A stretch of 64,000 bases of DNA, taken from Anaerolineae bacterium (GTDB lineage Bacteria > Chloroflexota > Anaerolineae > Aggregatilineales > Phototrophicaceae). The stretch's first letter is position 1. Each line of letters begins with the position of its first letter. The stretch is from assembly GCA_022826865.1 (NCBI GenBank), contig JAJDUC010000028.1, positions 1 to 64,000 on the forward strand, written 5' to 3'. A program made the translations under genes and the position numbers. Shown here one piece after another: positions 18,984-26,825 of this stretch. Under the pieces are notes generated by a model. It worked only from the letters and a program-made list of their open reading frames with translations, was not told where the DNA came from and ran no database searches.

Positions 18984-20273
18984 ATGCTGGCACAAGATCT
19001 GCGCGAAAAGCTCCACCACAACTATTTCGTGAACATCATGGACGGCAGTCTATTCGGCTTTGGCGTCTCGGGTTTAGCCTCCTATGTTACCATAATCCCG
19101 CTCTACCTGTCCTTCTTGACCGAGTCGACAGCGCTGATTGGATTTGTAGCGGCTCTGTTTCACATAGGCTGGCAGACGCCGCAGCTGTTAACCGCCAATT
19201 ATGTTGCAGGCCTGCGGCGTTTCAAGCCGATGACGGTCGCGATGACGCTGATCGAGCGCGTGCCATACTTTGGATTGGCCGCCGTCGCCTTCCTGATACC
19301 CACAATCGGCGTCGATCTGGCGCTTGCTCTTACGCTGCTGCTTCTGCTGATTCAGTCTCTGGGCGGCGGCTTCACCGGCAATGCCTGGCAGAGCATGATC
19401 AGCAAGATCATGCCACCGCATCGGCTCGGCACTTTTTTTGGCGTGCAGTCGGCCTGCGTCAACCTCTTTGGCGCGGGCGGCGCCTTGCTCGCCAGTTTCA
19501 TTCTGGATCGCAACGGCTTTCCCGAGGGCTTTTCCCTGCTTTTCTTCATCGCCGGGCTGAGCCTGCTTGTTTCATTCTTCTTCCTGGCCTGGACCTATGA
19601 GCCCGAGAGCGCGCCCACAGATGTTGTCGAGCGCGTGAACTGGCGCAAGTTCGGCGGCCGCCTCCGCGAGATCCTGCATTTGGACCGAAATTTTCGCTGG
19701 TTTCTGGTCGCCCGGGCCTTGACCGCCCTGAGCCTCACCGCAATTTCTTTCTACACCATTTTTGGCATTCGACGATTTGACATGTCCCCGGAGTTGGCCG
19801 GCGCCTTGACAAGTGTCTTGCTCATTTCGAATACGGTGAGCAGCGCCGGCATCGGTTGGCTGGGCGACCGCTGGGGGCACAGGCGCGTGCTGATCCTGGC
19901 GAATGTGTTGACCGTGCTCGCCATCGCCATAGCGCTGACGGCGCCGGATGTCTACTGGTTCTACCCGGTCTTCGCCCTCACCGGCTTCGTCAATTCATCA
20001 CAGTGGTCCACGATCATGACCATCACCGTGCAGTTCAGTTCGGTCGCGGAACGTCCGTTTTATATCGGCATGGCCAACACGCTCATCGCGCCGGTGTCCA
20101 TATTGGCGCCGATTATCGGCGGCTGGCTGGTTGATGCGGTCAGCTTCGAATTGAGCTTCGGAGCGTTCGCGCTGGCGGGGATTCTCTCGATTATGGTTTA
20201 TGTCATTGCCATGGACGACCCGCGGGGAGCGGACGGCGCCAGCGGAGCCGACCGGCTCGCGACGGCGGATTAG
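18984..20273 (+). CDS. MFS transporter, 12 TM
   Basis: A 429-aa major facilitator protein with twelve hydrophobic segments; after TM2-3 the loop reads GLRRFKPMTVAM and the second half repeats the pattern with GDRWGHRRVLIL, the family A-like motif. AAGGG sits 6 bp before ATG 18984; an upstream in-frame ATG at 18927 has no ribosome site and would overlap the lysT upstream region. It is the only plus-strand gene inside the lysine cluster, divergent from lysT, and its stop overlaps that of homocitrate synthase by 4 bp. Substrate and direction are unknown; export of lysine or an intermediate is only a contextual guess. Confidence 0.88.
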   Translation: MLAQDLREKLHHNYFVNIMDGSLFGFGVSGLASYVTIIPLYLSFLTESTALIGFVAALFHIGWQTPQLLTANYVAGLRRFKPMTVAMTLIERVPYFGLAAVAFLIPTIGVDLALALTLLLLLIQSLGGGFTGNAWQSMISKIMPPHRLGTFFGVQSACVNLFGAGGALLASFILDRNGFPEGFSLLFFIAGLSLLVSFFFLAWTYEPESAPTDVVERVNWRKFGGRLREILHLDRNFRWFLVARALTALSLTAISFYTIFGIRRFDMSPELAGALTSVLLISNTVSSAGIGWLGDRWGHRRVLILANVLTVLAIAIALTAPDVYWFYPVFALTGFVNSSQWSTIMTITVQFSSVAERPFYIGMANTLIAPVSILAPIIGGWLVDAVSFELSFGAFALAGILSIMVYVIAMDDPRGADGASGADRLATAD

Positions 20274-21421
20274 TCCTCAACCGCAATTGGCATGTCGTAC
20301 AGCATGCGGTCGACATCCGCGACGGTGATCGGTTGGTCGTCTGCCAAAGATTTGACCCGCGCCGTCACCTGCTTCAGCGCCTCTTCCGGAAGATGAATCC
20401 CGAGACCGAGCGCGCGGTCGCGTATCGCGTTGCGACCGACCAGCCGGTGGGCGACATCGATCATGCGGGACATGCCAAAATCTTGGGGATCAATCGCTTC
20501 GTAGGTTGTGGGGTTCAGCAGCACCGCTTTTGTATGCACGCCGGCTTTATGGTGGAAGGCGACTTCGCCCGTGATCGGCGTATTAAAAGGGATGACGATC
20601 CCCAGTTTGGCGGCGACGAGTCTTTCAATCTCGGCGAGCAGCGGCAGGTCATACTTGGCTACCAGCTTCTGATCACTGGCATAGAGCCTCCCAATCAGCG
20701 CGCCCATCGGCGTGATGCCGTTGCGTTCGCCAATGCCGAGAACGGTGGTGTCTATATGGGTCGCGCCCGCTTGCAGCGCGCAAAAGGCGTTGGCTACGGC
20801 GCAGCTGCTGTCGTTATGACCATGAAACTCGATATCGCAAGAGACGACATCGCGTAAATTGGAAATGAGATTGTATGTCGCCAAGGGATCGGCAATGCCA
20901 ACGGTATCGGCGACGCCGACACGGTCGACTCCGGCTAGATCAATGGCGCGATACACCGTCATCACATCGGCGAAATTGCTGCGGAAGGTGTCTTCGGTGC
21001 TGAAGCGGGTCTCGACGCCTTGGCTCTTGAGGAAAGCGATGATTTCTTGCCCGATACGAATAACCTCGTCCAGGCTTTTGCCATGGCTGTATTCGCGCAT
21101 GTATCTGGATGTGCCAATGTAGACATCAGCGCCGTCAACGCCGCAATCCACCGCCAGCTTGGCGTCTTCCATATTGGCGCGAATATGTGTGAGCAACTTG
21201 AAGCGGCGCGGCATTCTCGCCAGAGCGCGAATGGCTCTGGCGCTTTCCGGGCTTGCCACCGGCGTCGACAACTCCATGTATTCGACACCGAAGCGATCCA
21301 GCAGTTGAGCAATTTCCAGCTTGTCGTCAATGGTGAAGTGCGCGCCGCGGAACTGCTCGCCTTCGCGCAGGGTCGAATCGATGAAGTTGAAGCCGTCCGC
21401 GAGAATGTCTCGGTTGTACAT
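20270..21421 (-). CDS. lysS: homocitrate synthase
   Basis: The product condenses acetyl-CoA with 2-oxoglutarate, the committed step of the aminoadipate route. The 383-aa protein has the DRE-TIM barrel signature FIDSTLREGEQF, followed by ELSTPVASPES, RFSTEDTFRS, the metal-binding FHGHND and ILGIGERNGITP, the last typical of homocitrate synthases close to those of Thermus. ATG 21421 is 18 bp after the lysK stop, so it is the last gene of the lysW operon. Isopropylmalate or citramalate synthase is less likely, given the motifs and neighbours. Confidence 0.92.
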   Translation of the reverse strand: MYNRDILADGFNFIDSTLREGEQFRGAHFTIDDKLEIAQLLDRFGVEYMELSTPVASPESARAIRALARMPRRFKLLTHIRANMEDAKLAVDCGVDGADVYIGTSRYMREYSHGKSLDEVIRIGQEIIAFLKSQGVETRFSTEDTFRSNFADVMTVYRAIDLAGVDRVGVADTVGIADPLATYNLISNLRDVVSCDIEFHGHNDSSCAVANAFCALQAGATHIDTTVLGIGERNGITPMGALIGRLYASDQKLVAKYDLPLLAEIERLVAAKLGIVIPFNTPITGEVAFHHKAGVHTKAVLLNPTTYEAIDPQDFGMSRMIDVAHRLVGRNAIRDRALGLGIHLPEEALKQVTARVKSLADDQPITVADVDRMLYDMPIAVED

Positions 21422-21439
21422 TTGCTTGGCTCGCTTTGC

Positions 21440-22492
21440 TCAAATTGATTGGAGAACCGCAGTAAGAACGTTTATTGATTTTAGATACTCGTCAAGAATG
21501 ATATGCTCCCGCGGCGTGTGATCCAGCGCGGAATCGCCCGGCCCATAAGCCACGATCGGGCAATTCCAACCGGGGCCTACCACATTCATATCGGAAGTGC
21601 CTGTCTTGTGGACAAAGCGTGGCACACCACCCATACTGCGGATCGCGCGCCGGAACTGGCGGCTGAGTTCGCTGTTTCTGTTGGCGGTGATGGCGGCTTC
21701 CGCGCCGCGCGCGCGCAACGTCGCGCCATTCCCAGCTGAGAATTGCGCCCGGATGCGCTCAGGCGAGCCCCCCGGCGGTAAGCGCAAGCCAATCGTCATT
21801 TCGGCGACGCCGTTCACGCCTTCTTGCCAGGTATTGATGTCGCGCAGCGAAGCGTCCAGCCGGCCGAAGATGGTGTCAATTCCCTGATTTTGATTGTCGC
21901 AAATGGCTTTGACTTCAGCCCAGAATGCGAGCGCGCGCTCAGCCGGGCTCGGTTCATCGCCGGCGCTATGCGCCAGGCCGCCCTCCCAACGCCAGTCAAG
22001 CAATAACCTTCCCTTGTATCCCAAGGTAATGCGGTCCCAGCGCGATGGTTCGCCGATCACGCAGTAGTCGGGCTGATAGCGCTGCAGGGCGTAGCGCGCG
22101 CCGCGGCTGGTCGCGGCTTCTTCTTCTACCGCGCCGATCACGATGACTCTTATGTCTTCCGACAGGCGCGCGCGGCTCGCGGCGGCGGCGAAAGCGCAGA
22201 GCGGCCCCTTGGCGTCAACGGCGCCGCGACCATAGAGTTTGCGTCCCTCGCGTTTTACAAGCGGGAATCCGGCGAATGTGTCGATATGTCCGAGGAGCAT
22301 CACTTCGCGCGCGCCGGCGCCCATGACACCCACGGCATTGCCGGCCCCGTCGACGAAAGCGTCGTCATAGCTGGCCGACTTCATCCAGTCAACAAGGCAG
22401 GCGGCCGCCTCGCTCTCTTCGCCGGAAGGGCTGGGAATGGCCACCAGATCTTGCAGCAGCTGTTCGGCGCTGCGGTCGCATGGGGCAGCCAT
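21440..22492 (-). CDS. lysK: [LysW]-lysine hydrolase
   Basis: A 350-aa M20-family metallopeptidase that would release lysine from the carrier protein LysW. Metal ligands are in LLGHIDTF, GRGAVDAKG, GAVEEEAAT and GEPSRWD, and the C-terminal His lies in the LDHTPREHIILDEY segment. ATG 22492 is 2 bp after the lysJ stop; the longer ORF to 22612 is rejected because it overlaps lysJ. Position in a lysWXYZJK order supports lysine rather than ornithine as product. ArgE-like deacetylases are the nearest alternative family. Confidence 0.9.
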   Translation of the reverse strand: MAAPCDRSAEQLLQDLVAIPSPSGEESEAAACLVDWMKSASYDDAFVDGAGNAVGVMGAGAREVMLLGHIDTFAGFPLVKREGRKLYGRGAVDAKGPLCAFAAAASRARLSEDIRVIVIGAVEEEAATSRGARYALQRYQPDYCVIGEPSRWDRITLGYKGRLLLDWRWEGGLAHSAGDEPSPAERALAFWAEVKAICDNQNQGIDTIFGRLDASLRDINTWQEGVNGVAEMTIGLRLPPGGSPERIRAQFSAGNGATLRARGAEAAITANRNSELSRQFRRAIRSMGGVPRFVHKTGTSDMNVVGPGWNCPIVAYGPGDSALDHTPREHIILDEYLKSINVLTAVLQSI

Positions 22493-22494
22493 CG

Positions 22495-23661
22495 TTAGCC
22501 CAGGACCTCTTTGATCGCGGCGACGACATCCGCCAGCTGCGCGCGGTTGATGATGAGCGGCGGCAGAAGCCGCAGTGTATTCAAGCCGGCCGGCAGGGCG
22601 AGCGCGCCGCAATCTTGAAGCGCTTTCAAAACTGGCGTCACGCGCCCGCGCAACTCCAAACCGACCATTAGCCCACGTCCGCGAATGGCGCGAACGCCTC
22701 TCAAGTTGAGTGATTCCAGCTCCGCCATGAGCCAGGCGCCGTTTTCACGCGCGCCGTCTACCAGCCTCTCGGCGCGTATGGTCGAGATGGTGGCGATGGA
22801 CGCGGCGCAAGCCAGGGGATTGCCGCCGAAGGTGCTGCCATGTGTCCCACGGTCGATGGGACCGTGCACGTCGCGCCAGCATACCGCGCCCATCGGAATG
22901 CCTCCGCCGATCGCTTTGCCCAGCGCCATAATGTCGGCTGTGATGCCGGCATGCTCGCAGCCAAACCAGCGCCCGGTCCTGCCAAAACCGGTCTGAATCT
23001 CATCCATGATAAGCATGGCCCCGGTTGCATCGCAGCGTTCACGCAAGAATTGTAGATAGATGTCATCAGCCGGATGCACGCCGCCTTCGCCTTGTATTGG
23101 TTCGATCACAACCGCCGCGGTCGTTTCGCTTATCGCCTCTCCCGCCGCTTCGATATCGTTATACGGGATATGTTCAACTTCCGGCAGCCAGTCCTGGAAC
23201 GGCTGGCGGTATTTCCTTGTCCAGGTCAGCGATAGCGCGCCGGCGGTCCGACCGTGGAAAGCGCGCTTCGAGGCCACAATCCCGCCGCGGCCGGTCAGTA
23301 ATTTTGCCACCTTGAGCGCGCCTTCAATCGCTTCCGCGCCGCTGTTGCACAAGAAGAAGCGATTGAGGTCGGCCGGCGTGACCGTCCGCAACAAGGCGTA
23401 CAATTCGGCGCGGCGGTCGTTGTAGAAAGACTCATGGCTGGTCACAAGCGTGGAGGCCTGGGCCGTGATGGCGTTCAGAACGGCGGGATGGCAATGCCCC
23501 AGGGCGGCGACGCCCTGGCCACTGGTCGCGTCCAGGTAGCGAACCCCATCGAGATCGTAAACATATACGCCTTCGCCCCGTACAAGAGCGGTAGGCCGCT
23601 TGCCATAAGCGCCCGAGCCATGGCGATCTTCCAATTCAAAGGCAGTTTCAATTTCTATCAT
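22495..23661 (-). CDS. lysJ: [LysW]-aminoadipate semialdehyde transaminase
   Basis: A 388-aa class III PLP aminotransferase that would convert LysW-bound aminoadipate semialdehyde to LysW-lysine using glutamate. Family motifs are LDATSGQGVAALGHCHP, FLCNSGAEAIEGALK, IMDEIQTGFGRTGR and ALGKAIGGG, in which Lys carries PLP. ATG 23661 overlaps the lysZ stop (ATGA). It is a paralogue of ArgD at 60545 (FDEIQCGLGRTG). The two sit in different operons in the same window, so the split of roles is clear from context. Confidence 0.9.
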   Translation of the reverse strand: MIEIETAFELEDRHGSGAYGKRPTALVRGEGVYVYDLDGVRYLDATSGQGVAALGHCHPAVLNAITAQASTLVTSHESFYNDRRAELYALLRTVTPADLNRFFLCNSGAEAIEGALKVAKLLTGRGGIVASKRAFHGRTAGALSLTWTRKYRQPFQDWLPEVEHIPYNDIEAAGEAISETTAAVVIEPIQGEGGVHPADDIYLQFLRERCDATGAMLIMDEIQTGFGRTGRWFGCEHAGITADIMALGKAIGGGIPMGAVCWRDVHGPIDRGTHGSTFGGNPLACAASIATISTIRAERLVDGARENGAWLMAELESLNLRGVRAIRGRGLMVGLELRGRVTPVLKALQDCGALALPAGLNTLRLLPPLIINRAQLADVVAAIKEVLG

Positions 23662-24467
23662 GCTGTAAACCTCGTGCCGGCGCCGGAGAGCGCTCGCGAG
23701 ACCGGGCGCGGCAGGCGGCCGTCGCCAATGATCACGGATTCTACGCCGGCCTCCAGCGCTTCCTGGGCGGCGAGCACCTTGCGCTTCATCCGCCCCTGCG
23801 CCCATTCAAGCGCGCGGTCGATATCCGCTAGCGCGATTGACTCCACGAATGAAGATTCGTCCGGAAATTGGCGGTAAAGTCCGCGCACATTGCTCAATAT
23901 CACCAGGTTCGCCGCATGAAAGGCGCCGGCTACGGTCGCCGCGGCCCGGTCTCCATCGACATTTAGCAATCCATCATCGCTGTTCGCCATCGGCGGCAAC
24001 ACCGGCACCTGGTTTTGAGCAAGGGCCTGGCGGAGGCTTGCCGCGTTCAGACCGCGAATTGCCCCACTGTGATCATCGCGCACCATGCGTCGGCGGCCGT
24101 TCACCAGGGCGCGAATCGCTTTCTTGCGTTCCCCCCGCAAGGCCACATTTTCAGCAACGAAACCGGCCGCATTGACGTCAAGTTGACACAAGCCGGCCAC
24201 AAGCCGCTCATTCGCGCTTGTGGCGGCGCTAACATAGATATCGCGGACGGCGGGCGGCGTGTAACGGGAACTGTGCCCGGAGGGCGAGATCAGATTCTGC
24301 ACGGCAACGCCCAACTCGGCGCAGAGTTGATTCATCGCCGTGCTGACGCCATGAACAACAATCAATGGACGCTCCGCGGCGATGCGAGCCAGGTCATCAC
24401 AAGCGGCATCCAGGTCTAGGCCTTCGCCGCCACCGAGTTTCACAACCAGCAAGTCTTTCCGGGACAT
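23658..24467 (-). CDS. lysZ: [LysW]-aminoadipate kinase
   Basis: A 269-aa amino-acid kinase family member (ArgB relative) that phosphorylates the side-chain carboxylate of LysW-aminoadipate. The N-terminus reads LLVVKLGGGEGLD, and later NVDGDRAAATVAGAF and LSNVRGLY match the family nucleotide and substrate sites. ATG 24467 is 13 bp after the lysY stop; the longer ORF to 24530 is rejected because it overlaps lysY. The arginine pathway has its own kinase (ArgB, 59766), which shows the usual acetylglutamate loop NLNADPVAGAVAAAI instead. Confidence 0.9.
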   Translation of the reverse strand: MSRKDLLVVKLGGGEGLDLDAACDDLARIAAERPLIVVHGVSTAMNQLCAELGVAVQNLISPSGHSSRYTPPAVRDIYVSAATSANERLVAGLCQLDVNAAGFVAENVALRGERKKAIRALVNGRRRMVRDDHSGAIRGLNAASLRQALAQNQVPVLPPMANSDDGLLNVDGDRAAATVAGAFHAANLVILSNVRGLYRQFPDESSFVESIALADIDRALEWAQGRMKRKVLAAQEALEAGVESVIIGDGRLPRPVSRALSGAGTRFTA

Positions 24468-24480
24468 TGCTAACCCGCCT

Positions 24481-25506
24481 CTATGGATAAATGCCGGGGA
24501 ATTCAAGCCCGGTCGTTTCTTCAAAACCAAACATGAGATTCATCGATTGAACGGCGCTGCCCGCAGCGCCTTTGCCCAGATTGTCCAAGGCGGCGATCAG
24601 GACCAGGTGCCGTCCATCGCCCGCCAAGTCAAAGCCGATATCGCAGAAGTTGCTGCCGGCGACGATGCGCGGCTCGGGCAGGCGGTGCAAGCCGACTTTG
24701 CCGCTCACCAAGCGCAGAAAGGGCTCGTCGCGATATTGCCCGCGATACAGACGCCAGATATCGCGCTCGACCAGTGGCTCGCCTAAATCGCAATGCGCCA
24801 GCAGGTGTACGCCGCGCACCATTTCAATCGCTGTCACCGCGAAACGAATGGGGACCGCGCAGCCGAGGACCATTTGCACTTCCGCCATATGGCGGTGGCC
24901 CGATGCTTTGTAGGTACGGACGGCGCCGCTGCGCACCGGGTGATGCGAGCCGGCATTGCCTTTGTTGCCGCCTTCGGAGGAACCAACCTTGATCTCTATC
25001 AGCGCGCGCTCAAGCAGGCCCGCCTTCACCAAGGGCAGCAGCGCCAGATTCACCGCGGTCGCGTTGCAGCCGACGCCGCTGACGCAATCGACGCCCCGCA
25101 GCAGCTCGCGATTGACTTCGGGCAAACCATAGACGAAGCGGTCCAACCATTGCGGCGCGGGATGCGTCTCGCCGTACCAGCGCTCGTAGGCCGATGCGGA
25201 ATCCAGGCGAAAATCAGCCGAGAGATCGATCAGCTTCGGCGCCAGCGCCGCGTAGCGGTCGATTGCGTCGGCGACGGTCCCATGCGGCAGCGCCAGGAAG
25301 AGCAGATCACATTTTTCCAGCGTATCGGGATGGATGAACTTTAAGTTGGAGACGCCGCGCATGTTCGGATGTACGCTGTGAATGTAGCGCCCGGCATGTT
25401 CCCGGCTTGTGATCTGCGCCAATTCCACGCCGGGATGAAAATGCAGCAGGCGCAGCAGCTCGCCTCCGGTGTATCCGCTGCCCCCGACAATGCCCGCTCG
25501 AATCAC
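24481..25506 (-). CDS. lysY: [LysW]-aminoadipyl phosphate reductase
   Basis: A 341-aa NADPH-dependent reductase of the ArgC family. The nucleotide loop is GIVGGSGYTGGELLRLL, the catalytic Cys lies in SGVGCNATA, and GSSEGGNKGNAGSHHP is a LysY/ArgY-like insertion not found in the ArgC at 58762. The start is GTG 25506, overlapping the lysX stop (GTGA). Product assignment follows from the operon. The contrast with the classical ArgC in the same genome supports a lysine role. Confidence 0.9.
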   Translation of the reverse strand: MIRAGIVGGSGYTGGELLRLLHFHPGVELAQITSREHAGRYIHSVHPNMRGVSNLKFIHPDTLEKCDLLFLALPHGTVADAIDRYAALAPKLIDLSADFRLDSASAYERWYGETHPAPQWLDRFVYGLPEVNRELLRGVDCVSGVGCNATAVNLALLPLVKAGLLERALIEIKVGSSEGGNKGNAGSHHPVRSGAVRTYKASGHRHMAEVQMVLGCAVPIRFAVTAIEMVRGVHLLAHCDLGEPLVERDIWRLYRGQYRDEPFLRLVSGKVGLHRLPEPRIVAGSNFCDIGFDLAGDGRHLVLIAALDNLGKGAAGSAVQSMNLMFGFEETTGLEFPGIYP

Positions 25507-26381
25507 GCGATCGCTCCAACTTGTTCGATAACAAAATCGATTACTTCCTGCGCGATGTCGACGCCGGTTGGTTTGCTGCTGTTGCGAAACTCCATCGTGT
25601 GATTGATTTCGTTTACGACATAGCGCCCGGTCGCGTCTTCCAGCAAATCAATCGCAAGGATGCCGCCGCCTACGGCCCGCGCCGCGCGGACGCAGATATT
25701 GTCAAGCGCGGCGTTAACCGGGCAGTTCGTGGCAAGGCCGCCGCGGGCGGTGTTTGTGATCCAGTGGTTGGATGCGCGGTATATGGCGGCGATCGTTCTG
25801 TCGCCGACCACAAACGCGCGAATGTCGCGCCCCGGTTTTTCCACGTATTCTTGTACGTAATAAATGTGATGGTTGTAATCGCCCAGCGTCTGGCGATGTT
25901 CCAGGATGGCCTCGGCGCTGTCGCGGTTGTGGACGCGCGCCAAGAGCCGGCCCCAGGATCCGGTCACCGGTTTCAGCACAGCCGGATATTCGACATTTTC
26001 AATCGCCTGCAGGGCGCTGTCCGGCGTGAAGGCTACACGCGTATGCGGCTGCGGTATGTCATGCCGTGTCAGAGCGATGCTCGTGCGCAGCTTGTCGCCG
26101 CAGACGGCGGCCGTTTCGTAAGTATTGTAGCTGCGCAGGCCCCAACTGTTCAGGATGGCCAGCGCATACATGCCGCGCGACGTGCTGACGCAGCGCTCGA
26201 AGATGAAGTCGTAATCGCGCCAGGCGCAGCCGGAGGGCGCAAGCTGCTCGGCGCCCTGAGTGAGATTAAAGTTCAGCTCGCGGTCCAGAATGATATCCGG
26301 GCTGATGTCGCGGCTGTTAAATGCCGCAATAATCAACTTTTCTTCCGCGCGAATATGCGTGACAAGCAAGGCGACGCGCAT
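25503..26381 (-). CDS. lysX: LysW-aminoadipate ligase
   Basis: This 292-aa ATP-grasp enzyme of the RimK/LysX family attaches 2-aminoadipate through its amino group to the C-terminal Glu of LysW. Visible blocks are FERCVSTSRGMYAL, YPAVLKPVTGSWGRLL, YYVQEYVEKPGRDIRAFVVG and NEINHTMEFRNS near the C-terminus, the region that differs between LysX and ArgX. ATG 26381 is 4 bp after the lysW stop; the longer ORF to 26504 runs through lysW in another frame and is rejected. Confidence 0.93.
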   Translation of the reverse strand: MRVALLVTHIRAEEKLIIAAFNSRDISPDIILDRELNFNLTQGAEQLAPSGCAWRDYDFIFERCVSTSRGMYALAILNSWGLRSYNTYETAAVCGDKLRTSIALTRHDIPQPHTRVAFTPDSALQAIENVEYPAVLKPVTGSWGRLLARVHNRDSAEAILEHRQTLGDYNHHIYYVQEYVEKPGRDIRAFVVGDRTIAAIYRASNHWITNTARGGLATNCPVNAALDNICVRAARAVGGGILAIDLLEDATGRYVVNEINHTMEFRNSSKPTGVDIAQEVIDFVIEQVGAIA

Positions 26382-26385
26382 GAGA

Positions 26386-26562
26386 TTATTCTCCCCAATC
26401 CTCTTCGACTTCCGGCGCCAACTCAAGCTCGATGGGGTCCAGGCACATAATCTCCAGCTCAGTGCCGCACTCCTCACAAGACAGGAGTTCGTTTTCCATG
26501 GCATCGTGAGGGATTAATATCACGGCGTCGCACTCCGGGCATAGCGGCGTTCCAGTTGTCAT
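26386..26562 (-). CDS. lysW: LysW amino-group carrier protein, 58 aa
   Basis: Translated by hand; absent from the ORF track. The product starts MTTGTPLCPECDAVILIP and ends EVEEDWGE. Two CxxC pairs (CPEC at 8-11 and CEEC at 29-32) form the zinc ribbon, the body is very acidic, and the terminal EDWGE is the hallmark of LysW: its last Glu carries aminoadipate through four enzymatic steps. AGAGGGG precedes ATG 26562 by a few bases. It is the first structural gene of the lysine operon, directly after the putative attenuator. A phosphate gap of only 4 bp separates it from lysX. Confidence 0.95.
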   Translation of the reverse strand: MTTGTPLCPECDAVILIPHDAMENELLSCEECGTELEIMCLDPIELELAPEVEEDWGE

Positions 26563-26595
26563 TTTCCCCTCTTTTCTTCTCCCAGCGTCACAATC

Positions 26596-26619
26596 AAAAA
26601 ACCCGCCGTACGGGCGGGT
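26596..26619 (-). terminator. intrinsic terminator acting as lys attenuator
   Basis: On the minus strand ACCCGCC and GGCGGGT form a perfect 7-bp stem around a 5-base loop, followed by six T residues. It ends 33 bp before lysW. The left arm and loop (GCCCGTA, 26609-26615) can instead pair with TATGGGC (26652-26658), which lies just after the leader ORF stop. That pairing would break the terminator. The hairpin is directly visible; the switching role is inferred. Confidence 0.85.
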
Positions 26620-26659
26620 CTGCGTTTAACGTTGGATGACTACACAAACAAGCCCATAC

Positions 26660-26728
26660 TCAGCGGGTGCGGGTCTTCTTAGCCTTTTTGCTGCTGCGAT
26701 GGTCTGGGCGCATGGCGTCGCGCTTCAT
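26660..26728 (-). CDS. putative lysine-operon leader peptide, 22 aa
   Basis: A 22-codon ORF starts MKRDAM and ends SSKKAKKTRTR. Four of five consecutive codons (26675-26689) are Lys, written AAA AAG GCT AAG AAG. It lies between a promoter and the terminator upstream of lysW. Ribosomes slowed at the Lys codons would leave TATGGGC free, while a ribosome at the stop codon would cover it. That is the classical attenuation arrangement, and lysine-responsive leader-peptide attenuation is, to my knowledge, reported for the Thermus lysine cluster. The ORF track lists a longer form (26660-26854), which overlaps the promoter. A small basic protein with its own terminator is the alternative. The ribosome site is weak (GGAA). 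Confidence 0.6.
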   Translation of the reverse strand: MKRDAMRPDHRSSKKAKKTRTR

Positions 26729-26776
26729 GTCAATTCCATTTACAACATCGCACTTTAGCTTCGATGTTGGGAATCT

Positions 26777-26804
26777 ACTATATTCAATTTGTACTAAATG
26801 CCAA
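26777..26804 (-). promoter_or_regulatory. putative sigma-70 promoter of the lysW operon
   Basis: TTGGCA (26799-26804) and TATAGT (26777-26782) are 16 bp apart, each matching five of six consensus bases. Transcription would start near 26770, giving a leader of about 210 nt that contains the short ORF and the terminator. Confidence 0.6.
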
Positions 26805-26825
26805 ACTAAACATACATCATTCAAA

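Noticed and set aside
22493-22612. N-terminal extension of LysK
   Set aside because: It overlaps lysJ in another frame and is low-complexity; ATG 22492 fits the operon junction.
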